Of a DNA stretch of 64,000 bases, positions 43,892-52,903 are shown in pieces. The position numbers and the translations under genes were made by a program. Under the pieces are notes generated by a model that searched no databases, was not told the origin of the DNA, and saw nothing but the letters and a program-made list of their open reading frames with translations. Position 1 is the first letter of the stretch, and each line of letters opens with the position of its first letter. Source of the DNA: Pseudomonas azadiae (lineage in GTDB: Bacteria > Pseudomonadota > Gammaproteobacteria > Pseudomonadales > Pseudomonadaceae); assembly GCF_019145355.1 (NCBI RefSeq), contig NZ_JAHSTY010000002.1, forward strand, positions 1,488,001-1,552,000, in the 5' to 3' direction.

Positions 43892-44848
43892 ATGCGTAGT
43901 CCTGCGATCTCTCCCAGCCTGTTCAACCGCCTGCGCTACAAGCATTTGCATATGCTGGTGGCGCTGAGCTCCAGCCAAAACCTGCACCGCGCGTCACAGG
44001 CCCTGAACATGTCGCAGCCTGCCGCCACGCGTATGCTGCACGAGATCGAGGACATGTTCGGCTGCGATCTGTTCGAACGTTTGCCTCGGGGGATGCGCCC
44101 TACGGCACTCGGCCAGCAACTGATCAACTTCGCCGAGTCGGCGCTGAGTGGCCTGGACCGCTGTGCCGAAGATTTAACGGCGCGTAAGCAGGGCGGTTAT
44201 GGCTACCTGTCCATCGGTACCATCATGGGCGCCGCGCCGGACCTGGTGATGGACAGCATTGCGCAGATCAAGTCGCTCAACCCGCAACTGCGTATCCGCA
44301 TCATGGGCGACACCAGCGACCAAGTGATCCAACTGCTTGAACAGGGCCGTATCGATCTGGCGATCTCACGCCGCAACGCGGCCACCGACAACGAGCACTA
44401 CAGCTTCGAACCCTTGGGCAATGAGCGCCTGATGGTAGTGGTACACGCCGGTCACCCGTTGGCCCAACGCGATCAGCTATCGCTGGCGGAATTGGTACGT
44501 GACTGGCCGTGGATTCTGCAACCGCAAACCAGCCCGGCGCGTATCAGCTTTGACTTGGCGTTGCAGGACCTGGCACTGCCCAGCCCGGCCGATATCATCG
44601 AATGCAGCTCGGTGTATTCGATGCAGCAACTGATCCAACTGACCGATGCGGTGATGGTGTTATCGGAAAGCGCCCTGCGTGACTACCTGAAGATGGGCTT
44701 GGTGGTGGCACTGCCGGTTGCGTTGGACGTGCGGCTGGCACCGTTTGGCTTGCTGATGCGCAAGGGCGAGCCGGTGAGTCGGGAATTGGGGTTGTTTATC
44801 GACTTGTTGCGGCAGAAAGCAGCCACTCTGGACGCTGCCCCTGCGTAG
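43892..44848 (+). CDS. LysR family regulator of the rhamnose cluster (GbpR-like)
   Basis: 318 residues: winged helix-turn-helix at about 12-70 (HLHMLVALSSSQNLHRASQA, then NMSQPAATRMLHEIE) and a periplasmic-binding-like effector domain (GYLSIGTIMGAAPDLVM; RMLIVVVHAGHPL-type segment). Branch resembles GbpR/PcaQ sugar and acid regulators. It is divergent from the MFS-rhmD operon with 115 bases between; the gap contains the start-proximal elements for both. Likely effector is a rhamnose-pathway acid. The known E. coli regulator RhmR is of IclR type, so control differs here. Confidence 0.87.
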   Translation: MRSPAISPSLFNRLRYKHLHMLVALSSSQNLHRASQALNMSQPAATRMLHEIEDMFGCDLFERLPRGMRPTALGQQLINFAESALSGLDRCAEDLTARKQGGYGYLSIGTIMGAAPDLVMDSIAQIKSLNPQLRIRIMGDTSDQVIQLLEQGRIDLAISRRNAATDNEHYSFEPLGNERLMVVVHAGHPLAQRDQLSLAELVRDWPWILQPQTSPARISFDLALQDLALPSPADIIECSSVYSMQQLIQLTDAVMVLSESALRDYLKMGLVVALPVALDVRLAPFGLLMRKGEPVSRELGLFIDLLRQKAATLDAAPA

Positions 44849-44975
44849 GCTCGGGCTTGATCGCGAAGGTCGTTGACGCGAACTGTCTGAATACGCGCGT
44901 TGTTCTCGGTTTCTCAGAAAAACCATTCAGCTTCATTGGTCATGCTCCTTCGCAAGATTGAAGGGACCTTGGCCG

Positions 44976-45389
44976 TCAGTCAGGCTGTAGCGCTTTGGCG
45001 CTGAGTTGGACGGGCTGTGTTTCAATCAGCTTGCGCGACACGATCATGGGCTGTGTGATCGCTACATATTTCTTGAAGTGCGGGGATTCGATGTGTGCTC
45101 GATAGGCTTCCTCGCTAGCGTAAATCTCAAAAAAACGAAGACTGTTGGGCTTTCCCTTTTCCGCGACTGAATAGATGGCGAGCACGCCAGGTTCAACGCG
45201 GATGGATTCTGCCATTTCTTCCCTGACGGCCACCTTGTAGGCTTCAAGCTGTGCCGGATCGATCACCAATTCGGCAATGCGTACAACGGTCGTAGGCGCC
45301 TCTTGTGCCTGCACCTTACCTGCTCCGAGGCTATATGCCATACCAGCGCAAAATACCGTCGGCAGGAGTCGGTTTCTGTTTTTCGTCAT
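44976..45389 (-). CDS. Secreted antibiotic-biosynthesis-monooxygenase-domain protein
   Basis: 137 residues: signal peptide (LLPTVFCAGMAYSLGAGKVQA) then an ABM domain of about 95 residues (VVRIAELVIDPAQLEAYKVA, VEPGVLAIYSVAEKGKPNSL, FFEIYASEEAYRAHIESPHF). Cytoplasmic relatives are quinol monooxygenases such as YgiN; exported versions are of unknown role. GGAGATATCAC precedes ATG 45389, fixing the start inside a longer frame to 45575. Related to the cytoplasmic protein at 60882-61235. Confidence 0.75.
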   Translation of the reverse strand: MTKNRNRLLPTVFCAGMAYSLGAGKVQAQEAPTTVVRIAELVIDPAQLEAYKVAVREEMAESIRVEPGVLAIYSVAEKGKPNSLRFFEIYASEEAYRAHIESPHFKKYVAITQPMIVSRKLIETQPVQLSAKALQPD

Positions 45390-45435
45390 GTGATATCTCC
45401 TTGGGTCAATGGGGTCTGATGCAGCGGCAAATGAC

Positions 45436-45600
45436 CTACCTTTCAAAGACCAGGTCATTGGCGAGGTAGCCAGCGTCGGGGGCGATGATCGTCTGCGCGT
45501 TCGACCCATCGGGATCGACGGCGCGAATGGAACCCTGTCGCATATCGCCCACCGATGCGATGAAGATGCGTCCATCTTTGTGAATGGCCTGCCGCGCCGA
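45436..45600 (-). pseudogene. Remnant of an SMP-30/gluconolactonase-type gene
   Basis: The minus-strand frame ending at TAG 45436 reads AIHKDGRIFIASVGDMRQGS, then IRAVDPDGSNAQTIIAPDAG and YLANDLVFER. HKDGRIFIA and the NDLVF signature are hallmarks of SMP-30/gluconolactonase beta-propellers. Only about 50 codons remain; there is no start codon, and upstream sequence runs into the stop of the carboxymuconolactone-decarboxylase-like gene. It lies between two secreted-protein genes of the same strand. Confidence 0.6.
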
Positions 45601-45635
45601 GGTTGTTTTCGGGCACGACGACCGAAAGCTGGCGA

Positions 45636-46415
45636 TCAGTTGCGTCGTTTTTCGAAAACGCCCTTGGCGACGGGCAGGGCCGACATGGCGTTCGGCCAGC
45701 CAGCGTAGAAAGCCAGGTGGGTGATGACCTCCGAAGCCTGTTCTTCGGTCAGGCCGCTGTCCATCGCGCGGTTGAGATGGTAGGTGATTTGCTCGACCTG
45801 GCCGACGGAGATCAGCGCGGCGACAGTGACGAGGCTGCGGTCGCGGGGCTTGAGGTCGGGACGAAGCCAGAGATCGCGGAAGAGGTAATCGGTGGTGTAC
45901 TGGACAAGGCCCGGCGCCACGGTGTTGAACTGCTCACCGACCCGTGCTGCACGCTGGGCTTCGGCTTTTTCATCGAGGGGCAAAGGGTCCGGGCGAATGG
46001 CCGGCAGTTGATCTGCCTCGATACCGCGCTTGGCGAATACCTCGCCTACAGGTCCGACCGCGGCCATGGCCTTGCCCCATCCCGAGTAATAGGCGAGGTG
46101 GGTGATGACTTCTGATATCTCTGCCGGTGTTACGCCGGATTCGATTGCCAAATCGGCATACTGGGTCAGCTCCGGCGCTTCGCCGCGCGCGATCAACGCC
46201 GCGAGGGTAACCAGGCTGCGGTCGCGACTGCTCAGGCCGGGGCGGTTCCAGACATCGCTGTAAAGGCGGTCCTGCGTGTACTGTTCGAGGGCGGGGGCGA
46301 CCGACCGGACCTGCTCAGGCGAAAAGCGGCGGCCCTCGTTGGTTGGTTGCCGGGCTTCGGTGCTCGTGGTTGTCATGATGATGGCTCCTGCGATGATTGG
46401 GGCGAGGCGCTTCAT
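45636..46415 (-). CDS. Secreted double-domain carboxymuconolactone decarboxylase-like protein
   Basis: 259 residues: a short signal peptide (APIIAGAIIMTTTSTEA) and two CMD (AhpD-like) repeats, each with the sequence DRSLVTLAALIARGEAPELT / DRSLVTVAALISVGQVEQIT followed by VITHLAYYSGW or VITHLAFYAGW. The CxxC of AhpD peroxidase is absent, so it belongs to the lactone decarboxylase-like class of unclear function. GAGGAGA precedes ATG 46415. It is downstream of the Tat-type aldo/keto reductase in the same direction. Confidence 0.8.
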   Translation of the reverse strand: MKRLAPIIAGAIIMTTTSTEARQPTNEGRRFSPEQVRSVAPALEQYTQDRLYSDVWNRPGLSSRDRSLVTLAALIARGEAPELTQYADLAIESGVTPAEISEVITHLAYYSGWGKAMAAVGPVGEVFAKRGIEADQLPAIRPDPLPLDEKAEAQRAARVGEQFNTVAPGLVQYTTDYLFRDLWLRPDLKPRDRSLVTVAALISVGQVEQITYHLNRAMDSGLTEEQASEVITHLAFYAGWPNAMSALPVAKGVFEKRRN

Positions 46416-46470
46416 ATCTGTATCTCCTCGGCATGAACTGAAAGGTTGGAGCGAAGGCGGCACTCGCCGC

Positions 46471-47700
<1,230 letters not shown>

Positions 47701-48687
47701 CTACCAAGCGTAGGCTTGCGGCGCTTCGCCGCCGGGACCCGGCCAGATTTCTTCGAGGCATCGCACCGTGTCATCGGACAGGCTGACCGTTGTCGCACGA
47801 AGGGCATCTTTCAACTGCTCGACAGTCCGGGGACCGATGAGGGGCGCGGTAACGATAGGGTTTTGAAGAAGCCAGGCCAGCGCCACATCAGCAGGGGTCT
47901 CTCCCAGGTCCTCGCACAAACCTTCGTAGGCTTCGAGCTGAACCCTATGTTGTTCGATCCGCTTGGCCAAAGCCGGCCTTGCGCGACGACCGTTGGCCGC
48001 CTTTTTCAGGACCCCGCCGAGCAGGCCTCCGGCCAGAGGACTCCAGGGGATGAGACCCAGCCCGTAATGCCGGCAAGAGGGAATGACCTCCAACTCCACT
48101 GTGCGAGCTGCCAGGTTGTACAGGCTCTGCTCGGCGACCAGACCGAGAAAATGCCGTTCGTTGGCGGCCGATTGCGCGGTGGCAATGTCCCAGCCTGCGA
48201 AATTGCTGCTGCCGACATATAGGACCTTCCCCTGCTGGACAAGGATCTCCATGGCTTGCCAGATTTCCTCCCAAGGCGTGTGACGATCAATGTGGTGCAT
48301 CTGATAGACATCGATGTGGTCGGTCTTGAGTCGACGCAGGCTGTCCTCGCAGGCCTTTCGGATGTGGTATGCCGATAGCCGTCGGTCGTTCGGGCCCGGG
48401 CCCATCGGTTGATAGACCTTGGTGGCCAGCGCGATCTGATTGCGTCGGTCACCCTGTTCAAGCCAGCGTCCAATTATTTCCTCGCAGAGGCCTGTACCTT
48501 GCTTGATGTCGGGCGACTGCTCGGTGCCGTAGACGTCGGCGGTGTCGATGAAGTTGATACCCGCCTCAAGCGCCTCGTCTAGAATCCGGAAGCTCGTGGC
48601 CTCGTCGGTGACGTCTCCGAAATTCATGGTGCCCAGGCACAGACGGCTAACCTGAAGGCCAGTACGGCCCAAATGCGTATAGTCCAT
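47701..48687 (-). CDS. Aldo/keto reductase
   Basis: 328 residues. AKR catalytic residues: D in GINFIDTADVYG, Y in DVYG, K in ALATKVYQP, H in VYQMHHIDRH. The start MDYTHLGRTGLQVSRLCLGT is canonical and ACGGAGCAAGAG precedes ATG 48687; a frame to 48828 is open but has no site. First gene of the minus-strand AKR-AKR-CMD-ABM run; divergent from the LysR gene at 48967, which probably regulates the run. Confidence 0.88.
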   Translation of the reverse strand: MDYTHLGRTGLQVSRLCLGTMNFGDVTDEATSFRILDEALEAGINFIDTADVYGTEQSPDIKQGTGLCEEIIGRWLEQGDRRNQIALATKVYQPMGPGPNDRRLSAYHIRKACEDSLRRLKTDHIDVYQMHHIDRHTPWEEIWQAMEILVQQGKVLYVGSSNFAGWDIATAQSAANERHFLGLVAEQSLYNLAARTVELEVIPSCRHYGLGLIPWSPLAGGLLGGVLKKAANGRRARPALAKRIEQHRVQLEAYEGLCEDLGETPADVALAWLLQNPIVTAPLIGPRTVEQLKDALRATTVSLSDDTVRCLEEIWPGPGGEAPQAYAW

Positions 48688-48966
48688 TCTCTTGCTCCGT
48701 GACGTGATTGCGCCAAGCCGGAAGTTCATCCTGTCCAGGCGCGGGATGAATCCAGCATAACGATGCATACGCAGGTCAGTTACAGGGGCACGTAGGATGG
48801 ACTTGTGAGGAATATTCAGGATCAGCAACGAAAAAACAGGCGAGACGTAAATTACTATGGACTAATGGCGCTGCCCGCCGAGCAGCACGGCATTGGGCGA
48901 GAAGGTGCACGATAAATATCACCGTGTGGCGAGGTAGCTCTCGTTTAACAGAGAGGTCGAATTGAC

Positions 48967-49875
48967 ATGCAGACCAGTCGCGCAGATGTAGCCGATCTGA
49001 TTTATTTTCTGGCCATCGCGCGCCACCGCAGCTTCAGCCGTGCAGCTGTGGAGATCGGCGTGAGTGCTTCGGCGCTGAGCCACGCGCTAAAGGGGCTGGA
49101 AAGTCGACTTGGGGTTCGGCTGCTCAATCGCACCACAAAGAGTGTGACGTTGACAGCAGCCGGTGAGGCGCTTGCCCAATCGATCGGCGATCCTTTTGAG
49201 GCGATTGATACGGCACTGGAAACGCTGAACCGGTTCCGAGATACACCCAGTGGCAGGGTCAGGATCAATGCTGCTGTCGAGGCGGCAAATCTTTTACTGG
49301 CGCCTATTATGCCGGCCTTCATGGATCGGTATCCCGATGTCGAGATCGATATCGTTGCCAGTAATCGTTTGGTGGATATGACCGACGCCGGCTTCGATGC
49401 CGGAATCCGTTACGGTGGTACCGTCCCCGAGGACATGGTGAGTCGGCGCCTCTCGGCCGATATTCGCTGGGTTGTCGCGGGGGCACCCAGTTACCTTGAG
49501 CGGTTCGGAACACCCGAACATCCGGATGACCTGTTGAATCACCGATGCATCAGCAACCGTCTTGGAGATGATCGGGTTTATCGGTGGGAACTGGAACGCA
49601 ATGGTGAGGCATTCCAGATCACCGTACCAACGTCCGTCACGGTCGACCAAGCTGAGACGGGCCTCATCGCGGTGCTCGGTGGTGCTGGCTTGATGTATTT
49701 CCCGCAGCCTCTGGTTGAGCCTTATGTGAAGGACGGGCGGCTCCGCCTGGTGCTTGCGGAGTGGGCCCCGCTGGAAGATGGCTTTCATATCTACTATTCG
49801 AGCCGACGGCAACTGCCAACAGGTTTGCGCTTACTGATTGATTTCATTCGAGAAGTTAAGCCTCTTGGCTTGTAG
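48967..49875 (+). CDS. LysR family transcriptional regulator
   Basis: 302 residues: winged helix at about 8-66 (LIYFLAIARHRSFSRAAVEI, GVSASALSHALKGLESRLGV) and effector domain (SGRVRINAAVEAANLLLAPI, VEIDIVASNRLVDMTDAGFD, AGIRYGG). This branch often senses electrophiles and controls oxidoreductases. Divergent from the two aldo/keto reductase genes with 279 bases between; the gap shows no other gene. Confidence 0.88.
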   Translation: MQTSRADVADLIYFLAIARHRSFSRAAVEIGVSASALSHALKGLESRLGVRLLNRTTKSVTLTAAGEALAQSIGDPFEAIDTALETLNRFRDTPSGRVRINAAVEAANLLLAPIMPAFMDRYPDVEIDIVASNRLVDMTDAGFDAGIRYGGTVPEDMVSRRLSADIRWVVAGAPSYLERFGTPEHPDDLLNHRCISNRLGDDRVYRWELERNGEAFQITVPTSVTVDQAETGLIAVLGGAGLMYFPQPLVEPYVKDGRLRLVLAEWAPLEDGFHIYYSSRRQLPTGLRLLIDFIREVKPLGL

Positions 49876-50070
49876 CCTGATCTGCAGACTTAAACCATTG
49901 CTTGGCTACGTACTCGAAGGTTCGCTCCTCAGGGGCGCAATGCAAGATATCACCAAGAATACGGATCTTAACGGTCCCCAAACAGTGCTCACTATTTTTG
50001 GCTTTATGGTAGATAAGTCCATTAAATTGTGGCTTAAGTTGCAAATTAATCGATAAGGCACAGGTTTAGG

Positions 50071-50111
50071 GAATTAACTCTCTTGATAGGCTGGAGCGTT
50101 AATTCTATAAT
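50071..50111 (+). promoter_or_regulatory. hipBA promoter with overlapping inverted repeat
   Basis: TTGATA (50083-50088) and TATAAT (50106-50111) are separated by 17 bases, a near-consensus sigma70 promoter. Perfect 8-base arms GAATTAAC (50071-50078) and GTTAATTC (50098-50105) flank the -35 and touch the -10, the expected place for autorepression by HipB. Confidence 0.7.
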
Positions 50112-50151
50112 TTTGGGGACTAAATCGCCCAGAATGGTCTTGGTGCACACT

Positions 50152-50469
50152 ATGTTGGATTTAAGCTTCAGCAAGCCGAGCGAGGTCGTCAGGCGCCTCT
50201 GCGATCGCTTGCGTACAGAGCGCTTGGCGCTGGACATGACACAAGCCGACTTGGCCGGACGTGCCGGCATTGGCACAAACACAGTGTCGAACCTTGAAGC
50301 AGGGCGCAATGTTGGATTCGAGAACGTCGTTCGTGTGGCGATGGCTCTTGGTCGAACCAAGGAACTTGAAGGCCTGTTCCTGCCAAAGCTGGACAGCATC
50401 GAGGACATTCGGCGCTACGAAAACAGCGCCAATCGTCTGCGTTCAAAGAGGAAGCCCGGCAATGCTTGA
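50152..50469 (+). CDS. hipB: HipB-like XRE antitoxin
   Basis: 105-residue helix-turn-helix protein: LRTERLALDMTQADLAGRAG and IGTNTVSNLEAGRNVGFENV form the XRE domain. ATG 50152 lies 40 bases after the -10 of a strong promoter; the frame open from 50083 contains that promoter, so the longer start is rejected. It overlaps the hipA-like gene by 8 bases. It binds and neutralises the kinase toxin and represses the operon. DNA around it differs in composition from the neighbours. Confidence 0.85.
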   Translation: MLDLSFSKPSEVVRRLCDRLRTERLALDMTQADLAGRAGIGTNTVSNLEAGRNVGFENVVRVAMALGRTKELEGLFLPKLDSIEDIRRYENSANRLRSKRKPGNA

Positions 50470-51736
50470 GCAGGTGAACGTCTTCTACGAGGGCTGGGGT
50501 GAGCGATGGCAATGGGGCACGCTCGTCTCCACTACCGCGCTGACCGGTCGGCCGCTGATCGTGTTCCAGTACAGCAATGAAGCCAGGCAAAGGGGCTTGG
50601 AACTGTCCTCCTACACGCTCCCGTTGGAGGGGGCTCAGTTGCGCCAAGGTTTTCCAGACCACCAACTGTACTTGCCTGGGCCTGTTTACGATTCCTTGCC
50701 CGATGGGTGGGGCCTGTTGCTGATGGACCGTATGTTCAGGCGCCGCGGGCTCACCACGGCGCGCATCGGCTCACTGGAACGGCTGGCATACATCGGTTGC
50801 AACGCAATGGGGGCCATGACATTTGAGCCCGTGGCACCAGAAGGGCAGGTGTCTGAAGTCCATATCCCACTGGAGCAGCTTGCCGCCGAAGTGCAGGAAG
50901 TGCTCCATGGAGACGGCGGCGAGTTCCTGCAGACGTTGCTGCTGGTGGGTGGCTCGCCTCAAGGTGCGAGGCCCAAGGCCCTGGTCTATCGCGATCCAGA
51001 AACTGGCCGTTTTACCACTGTCGTTACGGCGGGCTTTGAAGCTTGGTTGGTCAAGTTCCCGGCGAAAGACGAGCATGCCGAGGTGTGTGCTATCGAGATG
51101 GTCTACGCCGAGTGCCTGCGCATGTGCGGCATCGAGACCCCTGACACGCAGTACTTCAGTCTGCCTAATGGGTTGGCTGCATTTGCCAGTAAGCGATTTG
51201 ACCGCCGGGATGATCTGCGCGTCCCCATGCAAAGCCTCGCGGCCTTTACGGGGGCAAATTACCGGTCTCCGGGGGTATTGGACTACGTCAACTTCTTGCG
51301 GGCAACACAGATGTGTACCAACGACGTGCGAGAGATGGCGGTGGCCTTCGAACGTGCCGTCTTCAATGTTGCATTCAACAACCGAGACGATCATCCCAAG
51401 AACTTCGCCTACATCATGTCGCAAGACGGTCAGTGGAACCTGTCACCGGCTTACGACGTGACCTTCTGCGAGGGACCAGGTGGATACCACCAGATGGATG
51501 TGATGGGTGAAGCGCTGGCGATTTCCCGCAGGCAAATGCTTCGGCTTGCCGAGGAAGCCGAGGTGCCCCCGGATGTTGCAGGCAGAGTGATTGACGGCGT
51601 TTGTGATGTGGCGAGCCAGTTTGCGAGCATCGCAGAGAACCTCTATCCACAGGTTATTACTCAAGACACCTTGCGCACGATTCAAGGCCGCATCGATCAG
51701 AACGTAGCGCGGTTACACCGCGGTCATGTGGAATGA
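50462..51736 (+). CDS. hipA: HipA-like serine/threonine kinase toxin
   Basis: 424 residues (E. coli HipA 440). The N-terminal subdomain and phosphate loop (GGSPQGARPKALV, about 162-174) and the catalytic NRDDHPKNFAY (about 306-316) and PAYDVTF are the HipA kinase motifs. E. coli HipA phosphorylates glutamyl-tRNA synthetase to cause persistence; the target here is not known. ATG 50462 overlaps hipB; a frame to 50261 is only a shadow. The gene ends directly at repeat copy B (51734). Confidence 0.9.
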   Translation: MLEQVNVFYEGWGERWQWGTLVSTTALTGRPLIVFQYSNEARQRGLELSSYTLPLEGAQLRQGFPDHQLYLPGPVYDSLPDGWGLLLMDRMFRRRGLTTARIGSLERLAYIGCNAMGAMTFEPVAPEGQVSEVHIPLEQLAAEVQEVLHGDGGEFLQTLLLVGGSPQGARPKALVYRDPETGRFTTVVTAGFEAWLVKFPAKDEHAEVCAIEMVYAECLRMCGIETPDTQYFSLPNGLAAFASKRFDRRDDLRVPMQSLAAFTGANYRSPGVLDYVNFLRATQMCTNDVREMAVAFERAVFNVAFNNRDDHPKNFAYIMSQDGQWNLSPAYDVTFCEGPGGYHQMDVMGEALAISRRQMLRLAEEAEVPPDVAGRVIDGVCDVASQFASIAENLYPQVITQDTLRTIQGRIDQNVARLHRGHVE

Positions 51737-51900
51737 TCAGGCTGAACAGCCCACCCGACGACGCCTAAAGACTCTCAGGATCGCTAAAAAACATTTTGAC
51801 TGGGCTCTGGGACAATATTTTCAGGTCGATAACACTTTTGTTTGCCCCCACTTTTGCCCCCATTCGTACCGAGTGTGCGAGTGATCGCGAATGGCGATCT
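51734..51900. repeat. Dispersed repeat, copy B
   Basis: Begins with GATCAGGCTGAACAGCCC directly at the hipA stop and runs through GATCGCTAAAAAACATTTTGAC to TTTGCCCCCACTTTTGCCCCCATT and GATCGCGAATGG. Same order of blocks as copy A (32333-32500). The first block resembles the 3' end of the LysR gene at 62777. Confidence 0.6.
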
Positions 51901-51951
51901 CGACGGACTTCGCTATTCCTTGCCAGTTAAGCCGTTGGGCCAGGTCGCTGA

Positions 51952-52308
51952 TCAGTCGTTAGGCAAGTGCAACTGCACTTCCATGGCGTCATGAAGGAGT
52001 CTGGCGACCTCGATCACGTCGTCGTTTGTCACACGATAGAACACGATATGGCGTGGGCTTTTGACCGTTCCATGGGTTTGTTTGGCCTGCTGGCGTGAAT
52101 AGATGAGGTGATAGCTGCGAAGGCCCGGTGCAAGTTCATCGCGGTCGTGGCTGCCAATGCGATAAGGCGTGTCGGCAAGCGCTTGCAGCGCCGCGAGGAT
52201 CAGCGCCTGGTAGCGCTGGCGTGCTTGATCGCCGAACTGCGTCTGGGAGAGCCTAAGGATGTCGACAATGTCGGTGCGCGCCGGGTTAGAAATCCGATAC
52301 TGCGGCAT
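51952..52308 (-). CDS. parE: ParE-type toxin (RelE/ParE superfamily)
   Basis: 118 residues: PQYRISNPARTDIVDILRLS start, FGDQARQRYQALILAALQAL, and the core DELAPGLRSYHLIYSR then RHIVFYRVTNDDVIEVARLL. ParE toxins poison DNA gyrase; this is inferred from family and partner. Starts 2 bases after the stop of parD on the minus strand, the standard antitoxin-first order. Confidence 0.88.
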   Translation of the reverse strand: MPQYRISNPARTDIVDILRLSQTQFGDQARQRYQALILAALQALADTPYRIGSHDRDELAPGLRSYHLIYSRQQAKQTHGTVKSPRHIVFYRVTNDDVIEVARLLHDAMEVQLHLPND

Positions 52309-52310
52309 AC

Positions 52311-52601
52311 TCAGTGCTTCTCTCTCGTGGAGAGGGTTGCCTCCAGGCTCAAGCCCTCGAGGTAGTTCTCCAGATCACCCTCGTTCACCTGGGTAAAGCG
52401 CCCGTGCTCAAGATCCATGATGCCGATCGAGGTCGCCTGACGCAGTGCCTCAATTTTGGCGGTGTCTTCGGCGACGCGCTGCTCCAATAAACGTAAACCT
52501 TCTCGCATCACTTCGCTGGCATTCTGATAACGGCCGGACTGCACCAAGTCATGGATAACCTGTTCCTGGTGAGGGGTGAGCACAACGTTTCGCGTCGCCA
52601 T
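52311..52601 (-). CDS. parD: ParD-type ribbon-helix-helix antitoxin
   Basis: 96 residues. The N-terminal ribbon-helix-helix (NVVLTPHQEQVIHDLVQSGR, YQNASEVMREGLRLLEQR) binds DNA and the C-terminal tail caps ParE. ATG 52601 is taken because family members begin MATRNVVLT; the open frame to 52721 contains the operator. The palindrome at 52640-52656 lies 39 bases upstream. A truncated copy of this gene start exists at 13796-13858. Confidence 0.9.
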   Translation of the reverse strand: MATRNVVLTPHQEQVIHDLVQSGRYQNASEVMREGLRLLEQRVAEDTAKIEALRQATSIGIMDLEHGRFTQVNEGDLENYLEGLSLEATLSTREKH

Positions 52602-52639
52602 AACTAGCTCCAGTTCTATGCAAACAGGTACTTTTGATG

Positions 52640-52656
52640 TTGGCATATTATGCCAA
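52640..52656. promoter_or_regulatory. parDE operator palindrome
   Basis: TTGGCATATTATGCCAA is a perfect palindrome with one central base, 39 bases before the parD ATG. A near copy sits at the same spacing before the parD remnant at 13897. Binding by ParD is inferred. Confidence 0.65.
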
Positions 52657-52903
52657 TTTCGCTCAGGAGAATAGCTTGGGGCCGACATCCGGCGATCAGG
52701 TGACGGCTGACTGGGCGCCAATCAGCAAGGTTCAAAGTCATCCTCCCATAATGAAAGCAACCGGCAGATTGATTTGAAGATTGATATGCCTGACTGTGCG
52801 TGGGAGGAGGCGCGCGATGTGTGCTTCTCGATCCGCCCTGAAATCGATCGGCATGTTCGATGCCCATCAATATTTGCGTTTAGAGGCATCAAGAGAGGTT
52901 CCA

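Noticed and set aside
49856..50044. 62-codon minus-strand frame between LysR and hipB
   Set aside because: Protein-like composition, but only a TTG start without ribosome site and an upstream stop; could be a gene fragment. Not strong enough to call.
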